Below are positions 21,740 through 35,193 of a DNA stretch of 64,000 bases, piece by piece (within the stretch, counting starts at the first letter, position 1; each line of letters opens with the position of its first letter). The notes below the pieces were generated by a model. That model saw nothing but the letters and a program-made list of their open reading frames with translations, ran no database searches and was not told the origin of the DNA. The DNA comes from Periplaneta americana (Eukaryota; Arthropoda; Insecta; Blattodea; Blattidae), in NCBI RefSeq assembly GCF_040183065.1, contig NC_091118.1, forward strand, positions 205,301,686-205,365,685. The letters are read 5' to 3'. The position numbers and the translations under genes are program-made.

Positions 21740-24700
21740 CTGCAAGCAAACTAACATGTTACTACAATACGTGCAGTTACCCAATATTCGAAATCCCAGA
21801 TACCAGACATCCACAGCATAGACACGCAAGATAACGCGTAATTCAGTTACCATATTCGCTGACGTATAAGGTGCATCCACTTTTTTGTTCACGTTTTTGA
21901 GGGAAAAAACTTATCACTGAATATTATTGGGGATCATCAGTGTGGTTTTAGGCGTAATAGATCGACTATTGATCAAATGTTTTGTATTCGACAGATACTG
22001 GAGAAAAAAATGGGAGTATAAGGGTACAGTACATCAGTTATTCATAGATTTCAAAAAGGCATATGACTCGGTTAAGAGAGAAGTTTTATATAATATTCTT
22101 ATTGGATTTGGTATTCCCAAGAAACTAGTTCGATTAATTAAAATGTGTCTTAGTGAAACTTACAGCAGAGTCTGTATAGGCCAGTTTCTATTTGATGCTT
22201 TTCCAATTCACTGCGGGCTAAAGCAGGGAGATGCACTATCACCTTTACTTTTTAACTTCGCTCTAGAATATGCCATTAAGAAAGTTCAGGATAACAGAGG
22301 GTTTGGAATTGAACGGGTTACATCAGCTTCTTGTCTATGCGGATGACGTGAATATGTTAGGAGAAAATCCACAAACGATTAGGGAAAAAGCGGAAATTCT
22401 AGTTGAAGCAAGTAAAGCAATAGGGTTGGAAGTAAATCCTGAAAAGACTAAGTATATGATTATGTCTCGTGACCAGAATATTGTACGAAATGGAACTATA
22501 AAAATTTAAGATTTATCCTTCGAAGAGGTGGAAAAATTCAAATATCTTGGAGCAACAGTAACAAATATAAATGACACTCGGGAGGAAATTAAATGCAGAA
22601 TAAATATGGGAAATGCCTGTTATTATTCGGTTGAGAAGCTTTTATCATCCAGTCTGCTGTCAAAAAATCTGAAAGTTAGAATTTATAAAACAGTTATATT
22701 ACCAGTTGTTCTATATGGTTGTGAAACTTGGACTCTCACTTTGAGAGAGGAACAGAGATTAAGGGTGTTTGAGAATAAGGTGCTTAGGAAAATATTTGGG
22801 GCTAAGAGGGATGAAGTTACAGGAGAATGGAGAAAGTTACACAACACAGAACTGCACACATTGTATTCTTCACCTGACATAATTAGGAACATAAAATCCA
22901 GACGTTTGAGATGGGCAGGACATGTAGCACGTATGGGCGAATCCAGAAATGCATATAGAGTGTTAGTTGGGAGGCTGGAGGGAAAAAGACCTTTGGGGAG
23001 GCCGAGACGTAGATGGGAAGATAATATTAAAATGGATTTGAGGGAGGTGGGATATGATGGTAGAGACTGGATTAATCTTGCTCAGGATAGGGACCGATGG
23101 CGGGCTTATGTGAGGGCGGCAATGAACCTACGGGTTCCTTAAAAGCCAGTAAGTAAGTATGTAGGTTAGCCATTCCAGACAAACTGGGAATTTCTATGAA
23201 AAAATTTTCCAGAAATATTTATTTATTATTAGTGTAAGACGTAAGGCTCTAAATTTAAATATTCTAATGTTTTATTTTCAGAAGAAAAATATTTTACAAG
23301 TTTCATGGGCATTGAATCTAAGTGGTCTTGGCTAGGTAATAGGTATTTTTTGTTTCCCTAAAGTTTGCAGCACTTACTCATAGAGATATCAGCTGTTAAG
23401 CTAGGTGCTCACTTATCGGAAAAAAATTCGTTTGCCGTGTTCGGATTTTTATTCTTTGCATTATTTTAAATGGAGCATCGCCCACTTGTCCATATAGCCT
23501 CTGTCCGCATGATAGAATTTCATCCGGAAAATTCTAAACAGGATTTCTGTATGGTTCAAGATCGAAATAAAGATTGTCATGGCCATATATCGATTGCAAG
23601 GCCTCCAAATGCAGTAATATTGAAGGTATAATGAAATGGATGACGTGAAGTTTTTTTTTTTTTTGTAGGTTATTTTACGACGCTTTATCAACATGTAGGT
23701 TATTTAGCATCTGAATGACATGAAGGTGATAATGCCGGTGAAATGAGTCCGGGGTCCAACACCGAAAGTTACCGAGCATTTGCTCATATTGGGTTGAGGG
23801 AAAACCCCAGAAAAAACCTCTACCAGGTAACTTGCCCCAACCAGGAATCAAACCCGGGCCACCTGGTTTCGTGGCCAGACGCGCTAGCCGTGTCCATAGG
23901 TGTGGACGTTTATTTTATTAAGTCCAATAGTATAAAGAACTTTATGCTCGACCATGCCGAAATGTAGTAATTATACACCTGGTAGCAGACCTTTAATGCA
24001 TGTCATTAAAGTACACCTACTCATTAAAGGTCAGGTCTTTCAGCCAATGACGACTCAGGTTACAACTGTTCAGCCAATGACAGGTCAGCTTTCTACCATT
24101 ATAAAACCGCAAGTATCGATTATTCTCGGATATGCAATCGAAAGAGAATTAGCGAAAAGTCACGGAGGCTGGAAATCCAATACTGTCACAGAAGGTTATG
24201 TTCTGTTACTATAATAATTAGCGTTAATTGTAAATAATATTCAAATAAATTCAATTTGTCATCTCGTTTTTCAATGTCTAATTTAATTTCAATGTTATCT
24301 CTGTAGGTTCTTATGGCCTAGCAAGGTCAATGTGGATATCTGTTCCTCGGAAAAAAATCAATACTTTCGCGTCTGCGCACATCTCACAACATACGGAACA
24401 TTGCTGAAGGTCAGATACAATTAAAATTAATAATATCAAGTTAGAAATATGGTCGAGCATAAAAAGTCGTATGAAACTCGCCTATAATGGTCATTAAGAA
24501 GCTAGTATGAAAATTATGAAACTTGCTTGCGCTTATTTCATAAATATCCATACTCACTTCTTAATTACCTTCATTATAGGTTCGTTGCATAATGTACTAT
24601 TATAATTTATTAAATTAGAATATAGCAATGTAATATGAAGAAAGAACATATGGGATGAGATTGTGAAAATACTAAATTAAACAGATATGTCCTTCATAAT

Positions 24701-27700
24701 TTATATAAGGTACAAAGCTATTCATTTTATTTCCAGGTTCAGTCATTCCAGTTTTTACGAATGTTATATTTTTACTATTTTTAAAACTTTATATCGTATA
24801 TTAAAAATGAAATGACTCTTGTCAACTTTTGTTATTAGAATCAATTTAGAAGATCAGTATCATTTTACAGATAAAATATTGTTTGAATAAAATTTATTAG
24901 GCTATTATTGCAGAAAATAAAGAAAAGGTTCTGTTACGGACATACATTCAGGCAGATTTCCTGAAAGAGCATATAATAAAACTGGAAAGAAGAATCAGTA
25001 CCTGGTGATGGGACAGATGTTCTTCGCTGGTGCCTTGGGTTGGGTCTGTGGGAACGCACTCCTGTACACCTGCTCATCAAGGAATGTGATGAACGTCCTC
25101 TCACACCGAGTGTCATTTGAAGTACTTCCCACATCCTTGTTTTTATCTTCTTCTTTCTTACTCTCTTCAGCATCTGTCTGGTTCTCTTTTCCATTGCTAT
25201 AAACATTTTTTAAAAAGCTAACAAAAATGTCAACATTAACTTCAACTTTAAAACAGACTGAGTTCTATAAGAAACTAATATATAAGATACTGATAATAAA
25301 ATTAACACAATCAATAGACATAATTTAACTTGGTATCAAGATGATGACACATACTTTCTCACTGTATTTACAGAACAAATGAGTTCGTTTTATCATGTTA
25401 TGAATTACTATTACATTTTTATTACGTCATACTGCTTTTGACCAAAAAAAATTGTACAGAACAATGTGTTTCAACTAAGCATAGCTGCTTATCCTACAGT
25501 TTTTATCACCTCCCTAGCACTTGTTTCTTTGTTTGCCAACATTATATTTTCAATAATTGTACTTTCTACTGTAAATTGTTCACGTTTATTTCATCATCCT
25601 TAATTAAAATTTTTCTATCATTTAGGTTATGTTATAGCTTCTGCTGTATGAGATTATGAATAGTTGCGTATCAGAGATTGTTTAATACAGTACAATCCCT
25701 TGTAACCAGCACCCAAATAACCGGCAATACCAAAATAAGGGCACTTTTGGCTGGGCCAAAAAAAATGTTTAAATCTGCCATATTGCCACAGTCTGGGCCA
25801 TCAGTTTTGCCACATTAGGGAGTTTACACAAACTTACATTTTCAGCGAGTATTCGAACCTAAAATTGGTGTATTATTTGTGTTGTGTTTTAATAAAGAAA
25901 ATCCACACAGTTTTTATGTTTATTTAATTATGTTCGGGCCGCCAGTGTTGCCACATTAGGAAGTTCGCACGAACTTTCATTTTCAGTGAATATTCGAACC
26001 TAAAATTGCGTATTATTTGTGTTGTGTGATGTGTTTTAATAAGGAAAATCCACACAGTTTTTATGTTTATTCAGTTATGAGCAAGTGATAGAGAAATAAG
26101 CTTCACATGGCTGCAGTTGGCACCATGAAATACGAACTTTATTTTTATATATATACCTGTATTTAATCAATTATCCGACAAAATCTCGTATCCGGAACTA
26201 GCCTGGTCCCTTTGGTGCTGGATAAGAGGGATTCCATTGTATATATTGATAACTTGAAGTAGAATGCAGTTTTAATAATAATGAAACTGAATCAACAAAG
26301 CCTTCTTAACTAGAATTGTTTACAGAGTTCAATGAAGATATTATAGTTGGCACAACTGGTAACAAGAGAACAGCTAATCATGACACACTACTGCCACCTA
26401 GGAGAATATTTGTCATGAAGAGATGGTACAATAATACATTTTAAAAACAGTTTAGTTTTTGTAACTCAATATTTTATTGTATTAGATTACTTTATTTCTT
26501 CTAATCGTGTGATAGTCAACTAAATCACACTCGAGTTTTGATTTTCTCTAGATAAATCAAAACCTCCATAGTCCATAATCGTACCTATCTTTAAGAAGGG
26601 GGACAAGACTAACTGTGGTAACTTTCGAGGAATATCACTTTTGTTGATGTCGTACAAAATTTTGTCGAATATCCTTTTGAAAAGATTAACTCCATATATG
26701 TAGATGAAATTATTGGGTATCATCAGTGTGGTTTCAGGTGTAATAGATCGACTATTGATCAGATTTTTTGTATTCAACAGATATTGGAGAAAAAATGGGA
26801 GTATAAGGGTATAGTACATCAGTTATTCATAGATTTCAAAAAGGCATATGACTCGGTTAAGAGAGAAGTTTTATATAATATTCTTATTGAATTTGGTATT
26901 CCCAAGAAACTAGTTCGATTAATTAAAATGTGTCTTAGTGAAACTTACAGCAGAGTCCGTATAGGCCAGTTTCTATATGATGCTTTTCCAATTTACTGTG
27001 GGCTAAAGCAGAGAGATGCACTATCACCTTTACTTTTTAACTTCACTCTAGAATATGCCATTAGGAAAGTTCAGGATAACACAGAGGGTTTGGAATTGAA
27101 CGGGTTACATCAGCTTCTTGTCTATGTGGATGACGTGAATATGTTAGGAGAAAATCCACAAACGATTAGGGAAAACATGGGAATTTTACTGGAAGCAAGT
27201 AAAGAGATAGGTTTGGAAGTAAATCCCGAAGAGACAAAGTATATGATTATGTCTCGTGATCAGAATATTGTACGAAATGGAACTATAAAAGTTGGAGATT
27301 TATCCTTCGAAGAGGTGGAAAAATTCAAATATCTTGGAGCAACAGTAACAAATATAAATGACACTCGGGAGGAATAAATATGGGAAATGCCTGTTATTAT
27401 TCGTTTGAGAAGCTTTTATCATCCAGTCTGCTGTCAAAAAAGCTGAAAGTAGAATTTATAAAACAGTTATATTACCGGTTGTTCTGTATGGCTGTGAAAC
27501 TTGGACTCTCACTTTGAGAGAGGAACAGAGATTAAGGGTTTTTGAGAATAAGGTTCTTAGGAAAATATTTGGGGCTAAGAGGGATGAAGTTACAGGAGAA
27601 TGGAGAAAGTTTCACAACGCAGAGCTGCACGCATTGCATCCTTCACCTGACATAATTAGGAACATTAAATCCAGACGTTTGAGATGGGCAGGGCATGTAG

Positions 27701-30700
27701 CACATATGGGCGAATCCAGAAATGCATATAGAGTGTTAGTTGGGAGACCAGAGGGGAAAAGACCTTTGGGGAGGCCGAGACGTAGATGAGAAGATAATAT
27801 TAAAATGGATTTGATGGAGGTGGGATATGATGGTAGAGACTGCATTAATCTTGCTCAGGATAGGGACCAATGGCGGGCTTATGTGAGAGCGGCAATGAAC
27901 CTCCGGATTCCTTAAAGTAAATCAAAACCTCTAGTGAGAGTATTATAGATAATCCCTTTTTAGCTTATCTTCTTAAACTAACATTCAAAAGACATAAATA
28001 AATGAAGTAATTTATTTATAGTGGCAGAGTTAAGTCCAAAGGGCCTTCTCTTATACTCTACCAGATAATGTACTATGCCGTAGAACATAAGAAATGCCAA
28101 AACTAGAGTTTATCTTCTCCTTTGCATGCACAGTTTATGACTGGGGCTCAGTTCCCACTACCTTTTGTCAGTGGGGTCTGCAGGCTCCTGCTTCTCCCTC
28201 TCGTCGTCTCCCTCGTCCACTGTGATCGGACTCTCATGCTGGTCCTGATTCATCACCTCGACCAGAGGCATGGCCACGGAGTGATAGCGTATCATTGGGC
28301 CCTGGAACGTCTTCTTAACTATCCTCGTCTTCTTCTTTTCCATTTCTAATTTCTGGTATTTCTCTGCGTGCCACAAGTAAGAACACATTACTAATTTGAA
28401 TTCTACACTTGGCAGTCTGTGCTGCTCTAAGTACGATTCCAGAGAAAAAATGGTCTACCTGAATTTCCTAAGATCTACATTCAATGCAGTTATATTGTCA
28501 GACTCCAAAGCAGCTATTCTATCAATAGTCTCTAAACACACACATTCATCTCAAACAGCAGAAATAACTAAAATGCTTTCTCAATTAATATCACTCAATA
28601 AAAGAATTGTATTCCAATGGATACCATTCCATTGTGGAATCCTGGGAAACGAGAATGCGGATGCTTTAGCAAAGAAGGGCAGCACTGCTACTTACAGATC
28701 TGTTACTAAATCTACGTATGTAGATTTAATAAATCATGTAGACTTCAACAAACAAAATTTGATAACACAATCTCAAGGGAAAAAATGGAACTCTCTGCAT
28801 CATAATCCACAGTGAATTCCCGATTTACCACGAAAATCGTCTGTAACTGCATTTAGATTGGCAACAGGCCATGATTGTCTGGCCAAACACCTGCATAGAA
28901 TTGGAATATATCAGTCCCCTAACTGCCCATTGTGCAACTCAAACCAAGAAATGCATTCAGAACACCTCAAAATCTGTGCTTCAGTGGCTGACCATGATAA
29001 TATCTTTGAAAAATATTGGAGTGCAAGAGGTCAAATGACTTTATTGTCAAACGCCTGGCATTAGAAAACAACAACAACAACATTCAATGCATTGCACATG
29101 CACAGTGGTTCAAAACAGTGGTACATATGAGATCACTTTGGCAGTTATTGAAATTCAGTTTACTTTGATTGTTGTCATACCTGAAAGGTATACCGAATTT
29201 TGCACATCTCTGCCCCTATTACTTATTTGTTCGATTCCACAATCTTAATCGCTATCATAGCTTAAATACTCGGTCACAACATGGTAACACGCTATAAATT
29301 CCACTCCACACATCATCTCTGTATCAATGAAAATTAAACATAACTGTAACATAAACACAGAAGTTTGCGCCCTAGCTACCAAATGGGATCATTCACAATG
29401 ATTCACATAAGCATTGACATAAACATTACCATAAGACGTTAACATGAAAGTTAATGTTTCATTTTCATGCTTACGTGATTTGCAAACAGAACACAATTGT
29501 GGAATGCTGCAGTATACGACAGACTATGAGGAAATGGCGTCGTTGTTATGTTTGCTGTTATGTTTATGTTCCCATGAGCCTGTTGCTACTTCTCGTCACT
29601 GGAATTATATGCCACCCGAAGTCAAAGGCTACCGAAATTTTATTTTTTTTAAATATAAATTAGAAGAGTATCTTATGATGAGTTGCCAGACATAATGCAT
29701 TGCAAATATTTAATGCAATATAGCACACTGTGTTTATTTTTATTTTTTGTTTCTTATTTTTATTGTATATACTTAATTCAATTGTCTTTAAAATGTTATT
29801 ATGTAAATAGTATTTTCTTTTAATTTAATGTTCATATGTTTACTGCAGTGTTCATTTTTGTGTACTCTTTATTCAAATATCTGTTTATGATTTTATTATG
29901 TAAATCATATTTATTTATCACTTAAAACCAATATGTATTCCACTACGTTCGTTTTTCTTTTATTCTTTCTTGATTGTGTACATTTTTTTCAATTGTCGGT
30001 TTCTTGTTTAATTAGGCCTATGTGAATCCTATTTTCTTATAATTTAATACAAATATGTACAGTAAAAGCCCGATATAACGTGGTTGTTGGGGGACATATT
30101 TTACCCCGCATTATAGCTCAACCGCGACATACCAGAAGTGATTATAGTCCATGTGTTAATGAAATGACAAGTCACATGGAGATGGGTAAAGCTGGTAATT
30201 TAATACACTATACCTCTATACTTACTTAATTACTGGCTTTTAAGGAACCCGGAGGTTCATTGCCGCCCTCACATAAGCCCGCCATCGGTCCCTATCCTGA
30301 GCAAGATTAATCCATTCTCTATCATCATATCCCACCTCCCTCAAATCCATTTTAATATTATCTTCCCATCTACGTCTCGGCCTCCCTAAAGGTCTTTTTC
30401 CCTCCGGCCTCCCAAGTAACACTTTATATGCATTTCTGGATTCGCCCATACGTGCTACATGCCCTGCCCATCTCAAACGTCTGGATTTAATGTTCCTAAT
30501 TATGTCAGGTGAAGAATACAATGCCTGCAGTTCTGTGTTGTGTAACTTCCTCCATTCTCCTGTAACTTCATCCCTCTTAGCCCCAAATATTTTCCTAAGC
30601 ACCTTATTCTCAAACACCCTTAATCTCTGTCCCTCTCTCAAAGTGTGAGTCCAAGTTTCACAACCATACAGAACAACCGGTAATATAACTGTTTTAAAAT

Positions 30701-33700
30701 TCTAACTTTCAGATTTTTCGACAGGTGACTGGATGATAAAAGTTTCTCAACCGAATAATAGCAGGCATTTCCCATATTTATTCTGTGTTTAATTTCCTAC
30801 CGAGTATCATTTATATTTGTTACTGTTGCTCCCAGATATTTGAACTTCTCCACCTCTTCAAAAGATAAATTTCCAATTTTTATATTTTACTATACCTCTA
30901 TACATGAATTTAAATAATGTAATACGTACCATACTATAATATAAACTAGACACTCACCAGTTATGCAGTTTATTCCATAAAACTTGTTATTGTATTGTTT
31001 TTAGCAATAGTTCATTTCACTATTTTACTGTTTATAAACTATCCTGATTTTACACCGACTTAAAAAAGTCTTCAAGTTTTGTTAAATGATACAGAAGACA
31101 ATTACTACCATCAAATTACTTGTGATATAAAGTCTATGTTTAAGTATAATGACTGTTGTATGAAAAAGCAGAAATCAGGTGATGCAATAGTGCAGCTGAA
31201 GGCACACACCATTCTCATACAAATGCTTCACTAAATTTCTCTAAATATTGCACTGTCATTGGTTCGCATGATAGTGAAAGCCTTAAGAGAAATATATTTC
31301 TAGACGATTTTATATCGAATTCGAAGATATTACATTTTTACGATAAAAAATGGAGCATTTTAATAAAAAAAAAAACAAATTATTCCAGAAATCCCACGTA
31401 AATTTGCAGTAGCAAAATTCAGACTGCTTACAGAAAACGATTATTTGGCCAAACACTTGAGTAAAGCCCGGTTCAGACGGTGCGTGTTTCTGTGATGGAT
31501 TCCAAGGTGGCTGCGCGGATGGGTAGCCTGCGTGGTCACTCGCCGGAAGTAATGTGCTCTGGTGGCTCCGTGGATGGCTAGCTTGCTGGATTTCGAGGGT
31601 AGGTTCCTTGCTATTTTTCGGGATAGTTTGCAGGCTGGAAACCAAAGGTGATCATATAATATCACCACTGAAACCATGTCGCCATGTTCGTTGTTTTCCA
31701 ACTAAACCTGTTTTTTTCTATATTCTTTAGTTTCTAAGAAACAACAATTAAATACCGGACTTTAGCTGTTTTGCACTTATGGCTTAATTACTTTATTACG
31801 ACATTTACTACTGTTAATGTAGGACTTTAGTTGTTTTCCACTCACGGTTTAGTTTCTTTTTGACCATGAGTGTTGGCAACAGATGAAACAGCAGATGATT
31901 TTCCAATTTGAACTAGAGTTGGGCAACACGATTCTTTTTTAGAAGTCGATTCCAACGATTCAATCATACATTACGAATCGATTCTAACGATTCGTTCACG
32001 ATTCTTCTCAGTCTGTGATTCCAACTATTCTTTTGAATCGTCAACGAGTTCACGATTCTTCCTACTCTGCGATTCCAACGATTTGTCAACGAACGACTTA
32101 GAGGACACTTTCCTTTGCAAACCACGCGTAGAACAAAAACGTTCTACATCTCTCTCATAGATGGCATAAGAGGCGAGACATTGGATTGTCTCTTTCTCAT
32201 TGGCTGGAACCATTCAACATGACCTCCATTAGTCTACAAAATTACCCAAGATAATGTTTCTAAATTATAATTTATCAGCTGAACCTTATTGTGAAGTACA
32301 TTTGTTGCATTACCGGTACATCTCTATTTAACTATGCAAATTTCAGGTTCGTGTTCATTATTTTTCACACTTTACAAATGCAGTATTTTGATTTCACTGT
32401 CGTTCGGGAGCATTTGGCACGGTTCGGAAATGTCCGCTGACAGGTTACATCAAACAAGTAAATAGAATCGTGGGTTACGATACCATGTCAATTCGTTACT
32501 ATTCTTTTGAACGACGATTCGTTACGATTCTTTTGAACGACGATTCGTTGATACCACGAATCGATTCTTACGATTCTTTATTATTAGTCGTTCGAATGAA
32601 CGATTCGTTCACGAATCGACCCAACTCTAATTTGAACTGTGAAAAGAGCCAGCTCCGTGTGAACAACTACCATCACTGTAGCCAACACGGGAGCCAGCAA
32701 GTGACCACGCAGGGCAGTCATCAGAGCAGCCACCTTGGAATCCATCACAGAAACTAGCACCGTCTGAACCAGGCTTAAAATAGGAATTTACACGAATCCT
32801 AATTGTCCTCTATGCAACAAAGAAGAAGAAATGGCTGAAGATCATCTACAAACCTGTAAAGTTCTACCTGATGGATCCACCACAGAGAAATATTGGAGAG
32901 CAAGAACGCTAATGGCTTCGTTGCCAAAGCCCGGCATTAGATAACAACAACAACAACATTTTTACGAGCTCACAATAAAATTGTTTTTGACCTAAACTTC
33001 ACAGCCTACATATCATGTTAAATGAAGCTTATAACAGAGGCATGTGAACACACAAGCCACTGAATTTATTTACCTAGGGACTTCAGATTGTCTTGCTCGG
33101 TGATTTTGGCTTCCTCCAGCAACTCCTCTTGAGTTGGTCGCCATTCGTCCTGAGTTCGCATTCGACGGCCTCTACGCTTGCGACCCTCTTCAGTGCGTTC
33201 CTTGAGACGTTGCAGGGTGGCTGCAGACTTTGCTGCCGTTGAGCGTCTTATCGACTTGCGTTCTAATAAACAAGCATAAGTACATTCCATTGAGAACATC
33301 AAACTTCCTAATATCAGCATTTTGTGTACCATCCTTCGTACGCCTAAAAACTAATATTATTACATTGATACTAACCAAATGTATCTACAGATATAACTTT
33401 TTTTCGAGGCTTTCTGGGTTTGACTTCAGCAGGTTTTTCCATCTTCTGTAACACGACAACTGGTTCCTGCAATATAAAGGTAAACTTTCAGTAAATCATT
33501 TCACTATAATTATATTCATTATAGGGATGAGTCTCTGTTTCTAAATTTTGATATATTTTTTGAAGACAACATATTTTTCGATCATAAACATTTTTAAAGT
33601 TATAAAATGTCACATTAGAATTGGTAAGGTCTGCTTTTTGTTATTAAAGTTATTTATGGATGAGCACCATCTGTTGCTATCAATACCACGTCATCAGACA

Positions 33701-33870
33701 TCTCTGTACTCAAGTTCTTTCTCAATAGCCATGGCCCGCTCATGGAATTCGCTGCCGCTGGAAATCAGGGGTAGTCTTAGTCCTCAGTTGTTTAAAATTA
33801 GGTTGTTTAGAAATATTTTAAATGCACAGAATTAGTTTTTTTAGGTATAATTTTTATTTATTATTATTAC

Positions 33871-33916
<46 letters not shown>

Positions 33917-35155
33917 TTACACAGTCATTACTTTCTTTTTCCATTAACACTTATATCTAGGTAATTGTCATTGTCTCAGTGTAACCCGCGCTGTGCTGAT
34001 CATACTAATTGTACTATTCCTTTAATTGTGAGATTATATTCATATGTATTAATTCTTTTTTTTTTTAAGTTAATACTGTATACTAGAATATATTTTCCTG
34101 TTTATGATTATGTATTCAGTCTCTTTTTTTATTATTATATATATTTTTTTATTATTGTTATTTTAAAGTTAATACTGATCGTGTATATGTATTCAATCTC
34201 TCTTTTTACTTAATTATGTTTATTATTATTTTTAAGTTAATATTTGTATACCGGTATGTATTTTTCTGTATGTGATTTGATCCTGGTTGAGTGGAAAAGA
34301 AGGCCTGATGGCCTTAACTCTGCCAGGGAAAATTATATTATTATTATTATTATTATTAGTATCTAATGTGAATTTTTTAAAGTGGTATGTGGTCATATTT
34401 ATAATTTACAAAAAAAAATATTTTTGTAGTTTGTTTTCTACAAGTAAGCAACATTAGGTTTACTTTATTAAGTAGATTATTTTAAATATTATTAATTGTA
34501 ATTATTTTATGTAATTAGGTTACCACTGCGACAGGGTGTTTGCCCATTTGCAGTGTAAATAAATACATACATGCAGGATATAAAAATATACCACAGTTTA
34601 GGTTAAGAAAGACAGTTAATAGACATAATATTTACAAGTTAAATTTTGTAACAGTCTTCCACAAACAGTAACAGAATTATCTTTAAATACACATTTTTTA
34701 AATTAATTTCCAAATGGTTAAAAACAAAAGATTATACTGACAAATGAATTTTTGTTGTATAAGATTTCAGCCATTGAATTGTTTGAAAATTCAAATTATA
34801 ATGTTTCTATGAATTATTGGACAATGCCTATTTCTTATTTATATATTTTATTAATGGTATAAATAAATCTTATCTTAAAAAAGAGAAACAGAAATATGTA
34901 AAACTGTGTGAAAACGAAAGGATGATATAAATTTCACTTTACTTTGTATGCCTTAGTCATAATTTTTCTTTTTTTCTTCGGCTCCCCATCTTCCTCTTCT
35001 GATATTGGCTCATCATTCTCTTCAATGCTGAAATCCGAATCCACTTCATCCTCTCCTTCTTCTTCAGACCTGTGAAGCAAACAGTGTGCTGTGTGTAAGC
35101 AAATTACCAAACTTTTTTCTAAACTTATTATAATCTATGAAAAACTATTTTGAGC

Positions 35156-35193
<38 letters not shown>

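Larger units (their letters stand above)
31344..32955 (+). mobile_element. RNase H-LINE 3' fragment, outermost layer of a nested stack
   Basis: 12-bp target duplication ACATTTTTACGA (31332-31343, 32956-32967). Left part 31344-31464 encodes [20 protein letters not shown] and KHLSK; right part 32779-32955 continues [39 protein letters not shown] and ends in (CAA)n. The two halves join in frame as in the 28489 copy ([16 protein letters not shown]), proving that 31465-32775 is an insertion. Confidence 0.93.

Noticed and set aside
22528-23142. A 200-codon open frame ending MNLRVP that could be called a host gene
   Set aside because: It is the C-terminal part of a multi-copy LINE; six other copies in this window, with target duplications.
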